64,000 bases of DNA from Clostridia bacterium (GCA_017938795.1 JAGBAV010000099.1:20335-84334), one strand, 5' to 3'; counted from the first letter of the stretch, positions 51,721 to 61,066 are shown. A program made the numbers and translations. The notes: generated from the letters alone by a model not told the origin.

Positions 51721-52089
51721 TCAGGCGTTGTTGTTGTTGTTATTGTTGTTATGATTGTTCTTGTTGTTGCCGCTGATTCCATCGGATCCGCCGTAGCTGC
51801 CCCCTGAAGACGAGCGGACGATCCTGTCCACAGCCGTGGTCACCAGCAGCTGATCAAACGGCGCCGCGCCGAGGCTGCTGATGCCGAAGGAATCCGCCGC
51901 CTTGTCGTTCTCTGCGAAGAGCGTCGCCTCCGTCTGCGTGATGCGCACCTGGTTCCTCTTGTCGCTGCACAGGTGCTCATAGATCCGCATCGCCTGCTCG
52001 TCCGTCACCTCAGGCAGCATCTTCTGCACCTCTCTCGCCTTGAGGTAGCAGATCATCTGGTTATATGTCTTCGGCTTCAGCTCGATCAT
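51721..52089 (-). CDS. Small Gly/Ser/Asn-tailed protein, candidate RiPP precursor
   Basis: A 122-residue protein. Residues 1-80 look like a folded leader/recognition domain (KPKTYNQMICYLKAREVQKMLPEVTDEQAMRIYEHLC). After TTAVDRIVRS come SSGGSYGGSDGISG and an Asn-rich tail with runs of N broken by K and H. It overlaps the radical-SAM gene by four bases, as precursors and maturases often do. No Cys lies in the tail, so a thioether product is unlikely; C-C, C-O or epimer-type modification could be imagined. The Asn codons form a triplet microsatellite (see separate entry). The role is inferred. Confidence 0.6.
   Translation of the reverse strand: MIELKPKTYNQMICYLKAREVQKMLPEVTDEQAMRIYEHLCSDKRNQVRITQTEATLFAENDKAADSFGISSLGAAPFDQLLVTTAVDRIVRSSSGGSYGGSDGISGNNKNNHNNNNNNNNA
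51725..51772. repeat. Triplet (GTT)n microsatellite
   Basis: A run of GTT with single ATT/ATG interruptions, read as Asn codons on the minus strand at the end of the small protein gene. Such runs may change length by slippage. Confidence 0.75.
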
Positions 52090-53834
52090 AGCGCGGCCTC
52101 CTCCGTTCCTGTCCAGTCGATGTAATACAGCTCCATATTGGCAAAGGGCAGATTCATCGCCTGATAGTGATAGAATGCATTTTCTTTCTGCTTGGCGTAG
52201 TGGTAATCGCGCAGCGCAGCGGTGGTGAAGAACAGATTGTTCGCGTGTTCTTTAGACAGCCCGCCGCCGTAGAGCGCGAGCAGCGGCCCGAGCTCCGCGC
52301 AGTAATACCCCGGCTTATCCGACGGCTGCGCCGCCAGCGTGTCGCGGTAAATCATGTGCGTCATCACATGCGCCTGCTTTTCTCGCTGCTCATCCCCGTA
52401 GACCACCATGTCCCCGCTGAGCAGCATGATGTACAGCGCGTTGTTGACCGGGTAATCGCTCAGCGCCTCCATGACGTCCCGGCGCACATAGATCCTCACG
52501 CGCATCTCCGGCGTCAGGTAGACGACCTCCCGCGCGCGCTTGGTCAGCTGGGACTGCAGGGGATACTCCTCATCATCCACCCGAAGGATGAAGGCCTCCG
52601 GGTCATAGACTTTCTGGAGCTTTGTGTCCCGCGCGATCAGGTCCGGCAGGCTGTTGGGCTCCACGGTCTCCTGCCGGTATGCCTCCGCCAGCTCCGGGTG
52701 CGTCCCCAGCAGGTAATGGTAGACGAAGCCGGTCTGGGGCATGGATTCATAATCCCCGTCTGCATAAATGCGCTTCTGCAGGCGGCAGGTGTAGGACTTG
52801 CCGCTGCCGTAGATTTCCTTGACGTACGGGCAGCCCGTCCTGCACAGGTGCAGGTGCTCGCATGCGCCGCATTCCTGCGGGAAGCCGTTTCTGTGGTGCG
52901 CCATGAAGATCTTCCCGCGCGCCCGGCTGAGGATCTCCTCCGCGCTGTCCGAATAGATGTTGCCGTAATAGAAATCCGGATTTCCCTGCCCGCGCACGCA
53001 GGAATAGACGTCGCCGTTCTTCTCCAGCAGGAAGAACTTATCGCCGCAGTTGTCGCTGGCGCTGCAGTAGGCCGGCGTGAACTCCGCAAACCACGCATGG
53101 CGCAGGCCCTCTTCAAGGTCCGTGCCGGCGAACTCCGCCTGCATCCTGTCGTAGAGCTGCTCCTGCTCCTCCTCCGGGAGGGCGGTCAGCTGCACGTCGC
53201 CCCCGCCCTGCGGGGTGAAGCCGATCATGAAGTTGAAGTCGTTCATGTCAAGGCAGGTGCTGTCCGCCAGATACCGGATGTCCGACACGATCTCGTCAAG
53301 GCGCTCAAAGTGCTCGTGGAACACCGTCGCGGAGACCTTCTTGTGATTGGGCAGGTCCGCGAGCAGCGCGATATTCTCCATGATCCGGCCGAGCGTCCCC
53401 CGCCCGTCACGCGTCACGCGGTAGCGGTCGTGCATCGACAGCGGCAGATCAAGGCTGCCGCTGATGCTGACGCCATAGTCGCGGATGGCGTCCAGATGCT
53501 TATCGATCTGGTAGAGGTTGGTCTTGATGTGCGGCCTGCCGACTTTGAATCCGTTCTCCCGCAGCAGGTCGCCGTTCTCCTCATAATACGCGCTGATGTA
53601 GGCAACCAGATCGCGGAAGTCCTCCCGCGCGAGGGTCGTCACCTCGCCCCCGTGCAGCGAGATGCAGAAGGGGACGACGTCCGCCGCGCGCAGCTTCTCC
53701 ACCGCATAGCGCAGCGTCTCCAGATACCCCTTGTCCGACGGCAGATCCTTCGTGTTCTCCCCCAGATAGCAGTAACGGCAGGCCATGCTGCAGTTCATGG
53801 TCGGCACATACAGCAGGTGAATGAATTTTGACAT
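52086..53834 (-). CDS. Radical SAM/SPASM domain protein (peptide-maturase-like)
   Basis: A 582-residue enzyme. The radical SAM cluster motif CxxxCxxC is C15, C19, C22 in MNCSMACRYCYLGEN. SPASM-type Cys cluster near 315-335 (CGACEHLHLCRTGCPY) and a further YTCRLQK suggest auxiliary iron-sulfur clusters. The last 200 residues form an extension not seen in anaerobic sulfatase maturases and may bind the substrate peptide. The start at ATG 53834 follows GGAGG by five bases. It lies between an LRR membrane protein (stop 14 bases upstream) and the small Asn-tailed protein. A RiPP maturase is the best reading; a specific known class could not be assigned. Confidence 0.82.
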   Translation of the reverse strand: MSKFIHLLYVPTMNCSMACRYCYLGENTKDLPSDKGYLETLRYAVEKLRAADVVPFCISLHGGEVTTLAREDFRDLVAYISAYYEENGDLLRENGFKVGRPHIKTNLYQIDKHLDAIRDYGVSISGSLDLPLSMHDRYRVTRDGRGTLGRIMENIALLADLPNHKKVSATVFHEHFERLDEIVSDIRYLADSTCLDMNDFNFMIGFTPQGGGDVQLTALPEEEQEQLYDRMQAEFAGTDLEEGLRHAWFAEFTPAYCSASDNCGDKFFLLEKNGDVYSCVRGQGNPDFYYGNIYSDSAEEILSRARGKIFMAHHRNGFPQECGACEHLHLCRTGCPYVKEIYGSGKSYTCRLQKRIYADGDYESMPQTGFVYHYLLGTHPELAEAYRQETVEPNSLPDLIARDTKLQKVYDPEAFILRVDDEEYPLQSQLTKRAREVVYLTPEMRVRIYVRRDVMEALSDYPVNNALYIMLLSGDMVVYGDEQREKQAHVMTHMIYRDTLAAQPSDKPGYYCAELGPLLALYGGGLSKEHANNLFFTTAALRDYHYAKQKENAFYHYQAMNLPFANMELYYIDWTGTEEAAL

Positions 53835-53847
53835 GCCATCCTCCATG

Positions 53848-55143
53848 TTATCTGAATGTGATGCGGTTAACCCGGGTCGGGCTCTCCTTGAAGGCTTTCT
53901 CGTCCACGGAGCATTTGCTCGGAATGAGGACGCTCTTGAGCTTCTCGCAGCTGCGGAAAGCGGAGCTGCCGATGGACATCACCGTCGACGGCATGTCGAC
54001 CGAGCTGAGCGACGTGCAGGAGCGGAAGGCATGCGCCGCAATCCGCGTCACGCCCTCGGGGATGACGATGCTCTGCAGGCTGGTGCAGTTCTCGAATGTA
54101 TTGCCGCGGATCTCCGTGATCTTCGGCGGCAGGTCGATGGATCGGAGCGAACTGCAGCTGCGGAAGGCGTAGCCATGGATGGACGTGATCCCGTCATGCA
54201 TCGTGACGGAGGTGAGCGCCTTGCAGTCCTCAAACGTGTTGCCGCGGATCTCCGTCACGCCCTCGGGAATGACGATCGACTGAAGGCGCTTGCAGTTCAT
54301 GAAGCTCTCCGCGCCGAGCTCCGTCAGCCCCGCGCCAAGCTCCGCCTGCTTCAGCCTGATGCAGTTCTTGAACACGCCGCTCCCCATTGTCGTCACGCTG
54401 TCCGGGACGACGACGCGCTCCATCGCAAAGCCGGAGAACGCCAGCTCCCCGATGGCAACGACGGGCTTCCCGTCCGCCTCATCGGGGATGATGAGCTCCT
54501 TCGCATTGGCATAGTCGCTGCCGCCCATGGCGAGCATCACGCCGTCCCCGTAGGGCACGAACGTATGCGCTGCCCGACGGTATCCGCTGCCGGCGGCGTC
54601 CGAAAGATAATGCTGCTGCAGCGCCCATTCCTGCACAGGCGATGCGGCCAGCGTGCAGACCGCCAGCAGCGCCGCACCCGCCCGGCGCAGCAGGGTCTCG
54701 CTGCGCAGGCGTTCGGGGCCATCGGGATCCTCCGTGAACCCCGGATCCGGAACCTTCTGCATCGTCTCCCCGATCAGCTCTGTGATCTCCTTATCCGGGT
54801 AACGCTGCGCGAGCTGCACGAGGTAATTCGCAGCAAGCCCCTTCTCATTCGCGCACAGCCTCATAACCGCCTTGAGCAGCTGCCACAGGCAATACATCCC
54901 GGCAACGAAGACGCACATTACGCACAGAGCCGCAAGGTCGGAGTTGACCGTACTTATGAACCCGAGCAGCTGATACCCGATCCAGCCGAAGGCGCAGATC
55001 AGCGCGATCTTCTGCTTACTGCTCCGCCTCTCCTGTACGAAATGGGGAAACTCCTTGCCCTCATCGCCGTACCCAACAGCGTCCAGCTCCTCCGTGATCA
55101 GCGCGCGCATCGCCTCGTCAACTTCCCTTTGCGTCACCGCCAT
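53848..55143 (-). CDS. Membrane-anchored BspA-type leucine-rich-repeat protein
   Basis: A 431-residue protein. Two membrane helices lie at about 44-62 and 70-92 (LAALCVMCVFVAGMYCLWQLL) and a third near 165-180. From about 215 to 425 run BspA-type LRR_5 repeats of about 23 residues (IPEGVTEIRGNTFEDCKAL and relatives), with several nearly alike. Such repeats occur in secreted or surface proteins of gut anaerobes and bind other proteins. It heads the three-gene cluster with the radical-SAM enzyme and the Asn-tailed protein. The start follows GGGAGG by nine bases. Confidence 0.82.
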   Translation of the reverse strand: MAVTQREVDEAMRALITEELDAVGYGDEGKEFPHFVQERRSSKQKIALICAFGWIGYQLLGFISTVNSDLAALCVMCVFVAGMYCLWQLLKAVMRLCANEKGLAANYLVQLAQRYPDKEITELIGETMQKVPDPGFTEDPDGPERLRSETLLRRAGAALLAVCTLAASPVQEWALQQHYLSDAAGSGYRRAAHTFVPYGDGVMLAMGGSDYANAKELIIPDEADGKPVVAIGELAFSGFAMERVVVPDSVTTMGSGVFKNCIRLKQAELGAGLTELGAESFMNCKRLQSIVIPEGVTEIRGNTFEDCKALTSVTMHDGITSIHGYAFRSCSSLRSIDLPPKITEIRGNTFENCTSLQSIVIPEGVTRIAAHAFRSCTSLSSVDMPSTVMSIGSSAFRSCEKLKSVLIPSKCSVDEKAFKESPTRVNRITFR

Positions 55144-55240
55144 CCGTCCATACCTCCCCGCGCATTATTCTAATAAATAACCCATTTCATTATATCACAT
55201 CATCATCCGGATGAACAGGGTCAAGTCGCCCGGCTTGCCC

Positions 55241-55269
55241 TTGACATGCGTTGCCGGGAAACGTACAAT
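55241..55269 (+). promoter_or_regulatory. Sigma-A promoter of the YfhO gene
   Basis: Perfect TTGACA at 55241, 17 bases, TACAAT at 55264, 30 bases before ATG 55300. Confidence 0.85.
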
Positions 55270-55299
55270 ATCCCTATATCCCATCATGCAAGGTGATTT

Positions 55300-57678
55300 A
55301 TGAATCATGATCTTACCATGCGCCGCCGCATCACCGCCGCGCATGCCTTCCTGCTGGGCGCGCTGCTTGCGCTGTTCGCCCTCGCCCCTGCGATCCTGCC
55401 CTACGGCGGGCAGTTCGTCACGCGAGGGGACTATATCGAGCAGCAGCTCCCCTTTATCCTTGAGGCCCGGCGCATCCTGCGCGGCGGGCTGAACAGCTAT
55501 TCCTTCAGCACCTTCCTCGGCGCGCCCGCCGTGGGCAGCTATGCGTTCTATACGCTGGGCAGCCCGTTCGTCTGGCCGCTTGCGCTGCTGCCGCAGGCCG
55601 CCATCCCCTACGGGATCAGCGTGATGGCGGTGCTCAAGCATGCGGTCTGCGCGCTGACGGCCTTCCTCTATCTGCGCCGGATGGTGAAGGATGCGCGCCT
55701 TGCGCTGCTTGGCAGCGTGCTGTATGCGTTCTCTTCCTTCACGGTGGTCAATACGCAGTTCTATCACTTCACGGAGGTCGTCGCCTTCTTCCCGCTGATC
55801 CTCCTCGGGCTGGAGATCGCCATGGGCGAGCATCCCCGCCCCGGGCTGCTCGCGCTCTTCTGCGGGCTCAATACGCTGGTCAATTACTACTTCATGCTCT
55901 CCAGCGCGCTGCTGGCGGCGATGTACTTCGCCTTCCGCTTCTTCTCGGCGGAATGGCGCGGCGCGCGCTCCCTGCGCCGGGTCGTGATCACGGTGTTTGA
56001 GTGCGGGGTCGGCTGCGCGCTGGCCGGCGTGATGCTCGTGCCGGCGATGTGGTTCATGCTCTCCATCACGCGCACCGGCGGCGGCGCATCGCTCACGCAG
56101 GCCTATCCCGCCGCCGTGCTGCTCGAGCGCCTGCGCGCCCTGCTCATGCCTATCGAGAGCAACGTCGTGCATGCCTTCTACGGCGACGCCTACAGCTGGA
56201 CGTCCACCGCCTGCCATCTGCCCGCGCTCGGTCTGACGGGCGCTGCGGTCTTCGCCTCCCGCAGGGGGCATCAGGGCTGGCTGCGCGCGCTGCTGATGGC
56301 GCTGCTCGTGTGCAGCGCCGTGCCTGCGCTGTGCGGCGCGTTCGCGCTGTTCACCAATCTCGCCTATACGCGCTGGTGGTATGGGCTCGCGCTGATGCTC
56401 GTGCTTGCCTCGCTCTATGCGCTCGCCTCCGCGCCCCTGCCCTTCCTTGGCGGGGATGCGCCGGGCGCGCGCCGCGCATGGCTTTGGGCGTTTGCCGCCT
56501 GCGCGCTTATGACCGCGCTGCTGACGCTGCCCTTCCTGCTGCCGCAGGGCGCGCTTGACGCGCTGTCCGGTCTGGGCGGCGTCCCCGCCCGCATCGCGCA
56601 GGTCATCGCCAACCGGCGCACCGGCGCCTATGCGGGCGATATCTTCCGCGTGCTTTCCCTCGCGCTCAGCGCGCTGGGCGCGGGCGCGATGCTCCTGCTG
56701 ATCCTCGGCCGTCTGCGCTATGCGCAGGCGCTGGCGCTCGTCTGCCTCTGCGCCTGCGTGCAGTATGGCGCGTACATCGCCGTCGGCGACAGGGAGATCC
56801 TCGCCGGGGGCACGGAGCCGGGGCAGGGCGTCTATCCCCTTGAGGAGATCGCCGCGCCCACGCTGGGCGCACTTGCCCTCCCCGAGCCGGCATCCTACAC
56901 GCGCATCGACTACGGCATGCGCCTGCGCAACTACGGCCTGCTGCGCGGCCAGTCCTCGCTGACCTGCTTCAATTCCCTGCGCGCGTCGGTCGTGGGTCGG
57001 TTCGTGTCGATGGCGGGCTTTGGCTACGACGAATCGACCACCGTCAGCCCGCCCGACGGCGGCGGCGCGATCCGCGCGCTGCTGAGCGTCACGCAGTACC
57101 ATCAGACCAACGGCGAGCCCGTACCCGAGGGCTTTGTCTACAGCCATGAGGAGAACGGCTTCCCCGTCTATACGAGCGACGCCGCCGTGCCCATGGGCTT
57201 CCTGCAGACCACAGTCACCGGCACGCACCATCAGCGTATGGACAGCGGGACCGTCGGCGAGGTCATGCTTGCCGCGGCGACACTCGAGGATGAATACCTC
57301 GAGCGCATCGACCTGCCCCGCCTTGACGTCTACGCCATCCCCGCGTGGGAGGAGAGCGCAGCCCGCCTGCGGGCAAATGCCTGCGACAGCTTCGCCACCC
57401 GCGCCGACGGCTTTGACGCGCATATCGACGCGAAAGAGGCCGGCCTGCTCGTCTTCACCATCCCCTATGACAAGGGCTTCACCGCTTATGTCGACGGGCA
57501 GCGCGCGGAGATCATCCCCTGCGACGCCGCGTTCATGAGCGTGTGGGTCGGGCCGGGCGGGCACGATATCTCCTTCACCTACCGCACGCGCGGGCTGACG
57601 CTGGGCATCGCGATGAGCGCGGCGGCGGCGATTGTGTTCGCGGCGTATGTGCTGCTGATGCGGCGGCGCAGGGCGTGA
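55300..57678 (+). CDS. YfhO family membrane protein
   Basis: A 792-residue protein with about 13 helices. The start AILPYGGQFVTRGDYIEQQLPFILEARRIL and the following GLNSYSFSTFLGAPAVG match YfhO. The C-terminal 260 residues are mostly extracytoplasmic, ending with a helix and a basic tail. YfhO of Bacillus is a GT-C-type enzyme adding glucose to lipoteichoic acid; other members are untested. It is preceded by a clear promoter and followed by a terminator. Confidence 0.88.
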   Translation: MNHDLTMRRRITAAHAFLLGALLALFALAPAILPYGGQFVTRGDYIEQQLPFILEARRILRGGLNSYSFSTFLGAPAVGSYAFYTLGSPFVWPLALLPQAAIPYGISVMAVLKHAVCALTAFLYLRRMVKDARLALLGSVLYAFSSFTVVNTQFYHFTEVVAFFPLILLGLEIAMGEHPRPGLLALFCGLNTLVNYYFMLSSALLAAMYFAFRFFSAEWRGARSLRRVVITVFECGVGCALAGVMLVPAMWFMLSITRTGGGASLTQAYPAAVLLERLRALLMPIESNVVHAFYGDAYSWTSTACHLPALGLTGAAVFASRRGHQGWLRALLMALLVCSAVPALCGAFALFTNLAYTRWWYGLALMLVLASLYALASAPLPFLGGDAPGARRAWLWAFAACALMTALLTLPFLLPQGALDALSGLGGVPARIAQVIANRRTGAYAGDIFRVLSLALSALGAGAMLLLILGRLRYAQALALVCLCACVQYGAYIAVGDREILAGGTEPGQGVYPLEEIAAPTLGALALPEPASYTRIDYGMRLRNYGLLRGQSSLTCFNSLRASVVGRFVSMAGFGYDESTTVSPPDGGGAIRALLSVTQYHQTNGEPVPEGFVYSHEENGFPVYTSDAAVPMGFLQTTVTGTHHQRMDSGTVGEVMLAAATLEDEYLERIDLPRLDVYAIPAWEESAARLRANACDSFATRADGFDAHIDAKEAGLLVFTIPYDKGFTAYVDGQRAEIIPCDAAFMSVWVGPGGHDISFTYRTRGLTLGIAMSAAAAIVFAAYVLLMRRRRA

Positions 57679-57711
57679 GGGGCTGCTCGCTTCCCATCTG
57701 AATAACGACAA

Positions 57712-57745
57712 ACAGGACGAAGCTCCCCGGCTCCGTCCTGTTTGT
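57712..57745. terminator. Terminator between YfhO and the secreted protein gene
   Basis: AACAGGACG pairs with CGTCCTGTT with a short internal loop, followed by TGTTATCT; it can serve both strands. Confidence 0.75.
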
Positions 57746-57756
57746 TATCTCTGTCA

Positions 57757-58584
57757 TTATCCGTTTCCGTACGACGCATCGGTGATCTCCCCGCCCTCCA
57801 CGCTCAGGGTCATGCCCGTGCAGAGATAGGGATAGCCCTCCATGCCCTGCGCGTACCAGAATTCCACGGCATACTCGCAGTGCCCGCCCTGATCAAAATA
57901 CCACAGCACGCGCACCACGGGCACAAGCTGATCGAGCATCTCCCGCGTGATCAATTCGCCCGTCTCGTCGCGGCGGATACCGTCGGCGAGGATGCGCTCC
58001 TTCGCGTAGGCAATCGCCTCGTCGGTCGTGATCTCCGTCTCCAGCGGCGCGCTGCGCACAAAGGGCGCGAAGTATTCAATCTCCTGATCGCCCGTCCAGT
58101 CCCCGATGGGCGCAAAGGCATAGAACACATCGGGGCCGTCCTCCATCAGGTGCAGCCAGCCGTCCGTCTCGCCGATGACGTTGAAATAGGTGTATTCCGG
58201 CGGGGCCACGGTCTGCGCCATCGCGTCGCAGTAGGTGTACATCCGCTCGCCCGGCGCGGGCTGATACCGCAGCTGATAGGGCTGGATCATCCGCACCCCG
58301 GCCTCGCCGTAGTACAGCGCGTCCGCGCGCATATAGCCCATCAGGCTGCCCGGCTGCGCCCCGACATTCACCTGCACATACTCCGGGCTGACCACGCGCG
58401 TCACCTGCACGCGCACCCCCGGCCAATAGTTCATCAGCGCCTGCGCGCCGCGCATGGGCGAGGCCAGCAGCTGCGCGCTCACAGCCGTCGCCGCCGGTCC
58501 CTCGGCGGGCGTCGTGTGCTGCGCCAGCGCGGGCGCGCAGAACATACACAGCAGCGCAAGCAGCGCGATCCATCGTCTGAGCAT
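57757..58584 (-). CDS. Secreted protein of unknown function
   Basis: A 275-residue protein with a signal peptide (RRWIALLALLCMFCAPALA-Q). The first half includes RVVSPEYVQVNVGAQPGSLMGYM, which resembles an SH3-like fold, and the second half has a YcdB/PepSY-like domain (TTDEAIAYAKERI...) and WYAQGMEGYPYL. Extracellular, of unknown task. It lies 14 bases behind the Sir2 gene and may share its transcript. Confidence 0.7.
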   Translation of the reverse strand: MLRRWIALLALLCMFCAPALAQHTTPAEGPAATAVSAQLLASPMRGAQALMNYWPGVRVQVTRVVSPEYVQVNVGAQPGSLMGYMRADALYYGEAGVRMIQPYQLRYQPAPGERMYTYCDAMAQTVAPPEYTYFNVIGETDGWLHLMEDGPDVFYAFAPIGDWTGDQEIEYFAPFVRSAPLETEITTDEAIAYAKERILADGIRRDETGELITREMLDQLVPVVRVLWYFDQGGHCEYAVEFWYAQGMEGYPYLCTGMTLSVEGGEITDASYGNG

Positions 58585-58598
58585 GATTCCACCCTCTC

Positions 58599-59324
58599 TT
58601 ACAGCTGCGCAAACACATCGCCCAGCCCCTCGTGGAAGACGAGGTCGGCGATGTCGTCGCGCTTGGTCGGGGTCTTGTTGATGAGCACCAGCCGGTTGCC
58701 CGGGTATTCGTCCAGAAACGCCGCGGCGGGATAGACCGTCAGCGACGTGCCGGCGACGATCAGCAGATCCGCGCGGCGGATGGCGTCCACGGCCCCCTGT
58801 ATCGTATGCATGTCAAGCGCCTCTTCGTACAGCACGACGTCCGGCTTCACCCGCCCGCCGCAGCTGCTGCATACGGGCACGTCGCCCTCAAGCGCCATGA
58901 ACTGCGCAAGGTCATACACCCGCCCGCAGCCAAGGCAGATATTGCGGTGGACGCTGCCGTGCAGCTCATAGACGCTCCGGCTGCCGGCCATCTGATGCAG
59001 GCCGTCGATGTTCTGCGTGACGACGGCGAGCAGCTTCCCCTCCTGCTCCCACTGCGCGAGCTTCCGGTGCGCGGTATTGGGCTGCGCATCCGGGTAGAGC
59101 ATGCGCGTGCGGTAGAACTCGAAGAAGACCTTCGGCTTCTTCAGGTAATAGGTATGGGAGATGATCGTCTCCGGCGGCTCGCGGAACTGCTGATGATACA
59201 GCCCGTCCACGCCCCGGAAATCCGGGATGCCCGACTCCGTGCTCACGCCCGCGCCGCCGAAGAAGACGATGCGCTGCGCCTCGCCGACCCATGCCCTGAG
59301 CTTCTCTGTTTTCTGCTGATCCAT
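58599..59324 (-). CDS. NAD-dependent protein deacylase (Sir2 family)
   Basis: A 241-residue sirtuin. GAGVSTESGIPDFRG near 24-38 is the NAD-binding start, QNIDGLH near 100 and the catalytic His in ELHGSVHRNICLGCGRVY, with zinc Cys pairs CLGC and CSSC. It removes acyl groups from lysine using NAD. ATG 59324 lies seven bases after GGGAG; longer in-frame versions overlap recO and are rejected. Confidence 0.94.
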   Translation of the reverse strand: MDQQKTEKLRAWVGEAQRIVFFGGAGVSTESGIPDFRGVDGLYHQQFREPPETIISHTYYLKKPKVFFEFYRTRMLYPDAQPNTAHRKLAQWEQEGKLLAVVTQNIDGLHQMAGSRSVYELHGSVHRNICLGCGRVYDLAQFMALEGDVPVCSSCGGRVKPDVVLYEEALDMHTIQGAVDAIRRADLLIVAGTSLTVYPAAAFLDEYPGNRLVLINKTPTKRDDIADLVFHEGLGDVFAQL

Positions 59325-59352
59325 GGCGATGCTCCCTTCCGTATTCTGTCGA

Positions 59353-60096
59353 TTATCCCAGCATCTTCCCCGAGCGGATCGGGACGTCCATCTTTTCCTC
59401 CGCCATCTGCCGCAGCGCGGCGAAGAGCGCGTCGCTGCACGCCGCCTCCGCGTCCAGCGACTCCAGCCCCCGGCGCATGATGTCCTGCAGATAGCGCGCC
59501 TCCCCTGCGGAGATATGGCATCGCTCCGCCGCGCCGCACGCCGGGCAGACCACGCCGCCCGCCTCCGGGCTGAAGGCCGCATAGAACGCCTCGTCCTCCC
59601 CCGCCTGCGGCACGAGCCGCACGCCGCAGCGCGCGCACCGGCCAACCTGCGGGCGGAAGCCCAGCAGCGACGTCAACCCCATGAGGAACACAGCCGTCAC
59701 CCTCCGCGGCTCGCTCACGCCGTAGCAAAGATGCGCGAGCGAGCGCAGCAGCAGCATGAACAGCCGCTCATTCTCCTGATCAGGCTGCACAGCCGCCGCG
59801 CACAGCTCCAGCGCATACATGCCATGGGACAGCCGGTCATAGTCCCCGCGCAGCGCATAGAAGGTATCCTGCACCGCGCAGGAGACGACCGTCGTATGCT
59901 CGCGCGACTGATAGAGCACATACTCGCCCGAGCAGAACACCTCGCTCGCCGCCATCAGCGGGCTCTTCTGCCGGCGGCAGCCGCGGCAGAGCGCGTCAAT
60001 CCGCCCCAGCGTCGGGGAGAAGAGCGTGATCATCCTGTCGTTCTCGCGGTAGTCTGCCCGACGAAGGACGATCGCATTGGTCGTGATCTGCGCCAT
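59353..60096 (-). CDS. recO: DNA repair protein RecO
   Basis: A 247-residue protein with the OB-fold N-terminus (TTNAIVLRRADYRENDRMITLFSPTLGRIDALCRGCRR) and a zinc-binding pair CARCG...CPACGAAERC in the C-terminal half. It loads RecA with RecFR and anneals single strands. ATG 60096 fits the family start; it lies just behind the upstream gene's stop at 60098. Confidence 0.92.
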   Translation of the reverse strand: MAQITTNAIVLRRADYRENDRMITLFSPTLGRIDALCRGCRRQKSPLMAASEVFCSGEYVLYQSREHTTVVSCAVQDTFYALRGDYDRLSHGMYALELCAAAVQPDQENERLFMLLLRSLAHLCYGVSEPRRVTAVFLMGLTSLLGFRPQVGRCARCGVRLVPQAGEDEAFYAAFSPEAGGVVCPACGAAERCHISAGEARYLQDIMRRGLESLDAEAACSDALFAALRQMAEEKMDVPIRSGKMLG

Positions 60097-60097
60097 G

Positions 60098-60919
60098 TTA
60101 CGCTCCGCCCTCCTTGTCTTCCTGCCGCAGCACGCGCGGGATAAACCGCGCCGCAAACCTGCCCCGCCCCTTCGCCTTCACATAGAAGAAGCCGATGACC
60201 GAAAAGACCACCGCGCCGATGAAGTTGACGAGCAGGTCCTTCATCGTGTCGTGCAGGCCGACATCCAGATAGCCGCCGAGGGCGAGCGCCTCCTGCGTGC
60301 CGTCGCTGTGGACGAGCATGACCTCCGCGATATCCCCGACGGCGACAACCTTATTGCTGCGCGTGGGGTCCAGCTCCACCGTACGGATCGCCTGCACGAC
60401 GGTATCCTTCTGCATGTCCAGTCCGAGGAAGACGTCGCCCGCATACTCAAAGAACTCCCACAGCACGCCGACCGTCATCGAGAAGCAGAACGCCACCAGC
60501 GCCAGATACACGGGCGAGAGGCGGAAGGAGAAGACCTCGCTCCTGTTGAGCATATCCACCAGCGCAAAGCCGATCGCCGCGCAGAGGAAGCCGTTGAGCG
60601 TATGGAGCATCGTATCCCAATTCGGCACGCGGATGTAGAAGCTGTTGATCTCGCCGAGGATCTCCGCCGCATAGATAAACAGCAGGATGATGATCTCCAG
60701 CGTGCCGGGCAGCTCCACCCGCAGACGGCGGGTGAAGACGCTGGGCAGGATCAGCAGCACGAGCGTCAGCCCGCAGAGGAAGACGCTCTCAAAGTCCCTG
60801 CGCAGCACATGGCGCACCAGCGCAAAGATCACCAGCCCGCGCAGCACAAGATACACCGCCAGTGTCGCCTTGTTCGTATAGAAGGGCGGCCTGACCGCCT
60901 TTTTCTTTTCCTGCTTCAT
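60098..60919 (-). CDS. Multi-pass membrane protein of unknown function
   Basis: A 273-residue protein with about seven helices. It includes GTLEIIILLFIYAAEILGE, NWDTMLHTLNGFLCAAIGF and WEFFEYAGDVFLGLD. The WDxxxHxxxGF/WEFFEY pattern is that of DUF2238/DUF2878-like proteins seen in Bacillota. A soluble loop inserts near 170-215. No function can be given. It is co-transcribed with recO; its stop overlaps that gene's leader. Confidence 0.7.
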   Translation of the reverse strand: MKQEKKKAVRPPFYTNKATLAVYLVLRGLVIFALVRHVLRRDFESVFLCGLTLVLLILPSVFTRRLRVELPGTLEIIILLFIYAAEILGEINSFYIRVPNWDTMLHTLNGFLCAAIGFALVDMLNRSEVFSFRLSPVYLALVAFCFSMTVGVLWEFFEYAGDVFLGLDMQKDTVVQAIRTVELDPTRSNKVVAVGDIAEVMLVHSDGTQEALALGGYLDVGLHDTMKDLLVNFIGAVVFSVIGFFYVKAKGRGRFAARFIPRVLRQEDKEGGA

Positions 60920-60968
60920 ATCCGTTCCCCGTTTCTTCGCCGCCTGCGCGGCATATCCCTTTGGTCTG

Positions 60969-60996
60969 ATTATAGCACATTCTGCCCGCTTGGCAA
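60969..60996 (-). promoter_or_regulatory. Sigma-A promoter of the membrane protein-recO operon
   Basis: On the minus strand TTGCCA, 16 bases, perfect TATAAT, 50 bases before the start. Confidence 0.75.
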
Positions 60997-61032
60997 CCAA
61001 CAACTCGCTGACCGGGAGGATCAGCCATCGGC

Positions 61033-61066
61033 CAAAAAGGGGCGGGCTGCGCAATCCCCGCCCCTT
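61033..61066 (-). terminator. Terminator of the ZIP transporter gene
   Basis: AAGGGGCGGGG/CCCGCCCCTT stem followed by TTTTTGG on the minus strand. Confidence 0.85.

Noticed and set aside
51725-51772. CRISPR-like or tandem regulatory repeat
   Set aside because: It is a simple triplet run within a coding frame, with no spacers. I saw no CRISPR array anywhere in the window.
55195-57711. Long minus-strand frame of 838 residues opposite YfhO
   Set aside because: Its His/Arg/Ala/Glu-rich sequence has no domains and is the GC-driven shadow of the well-supported YfhO gene.
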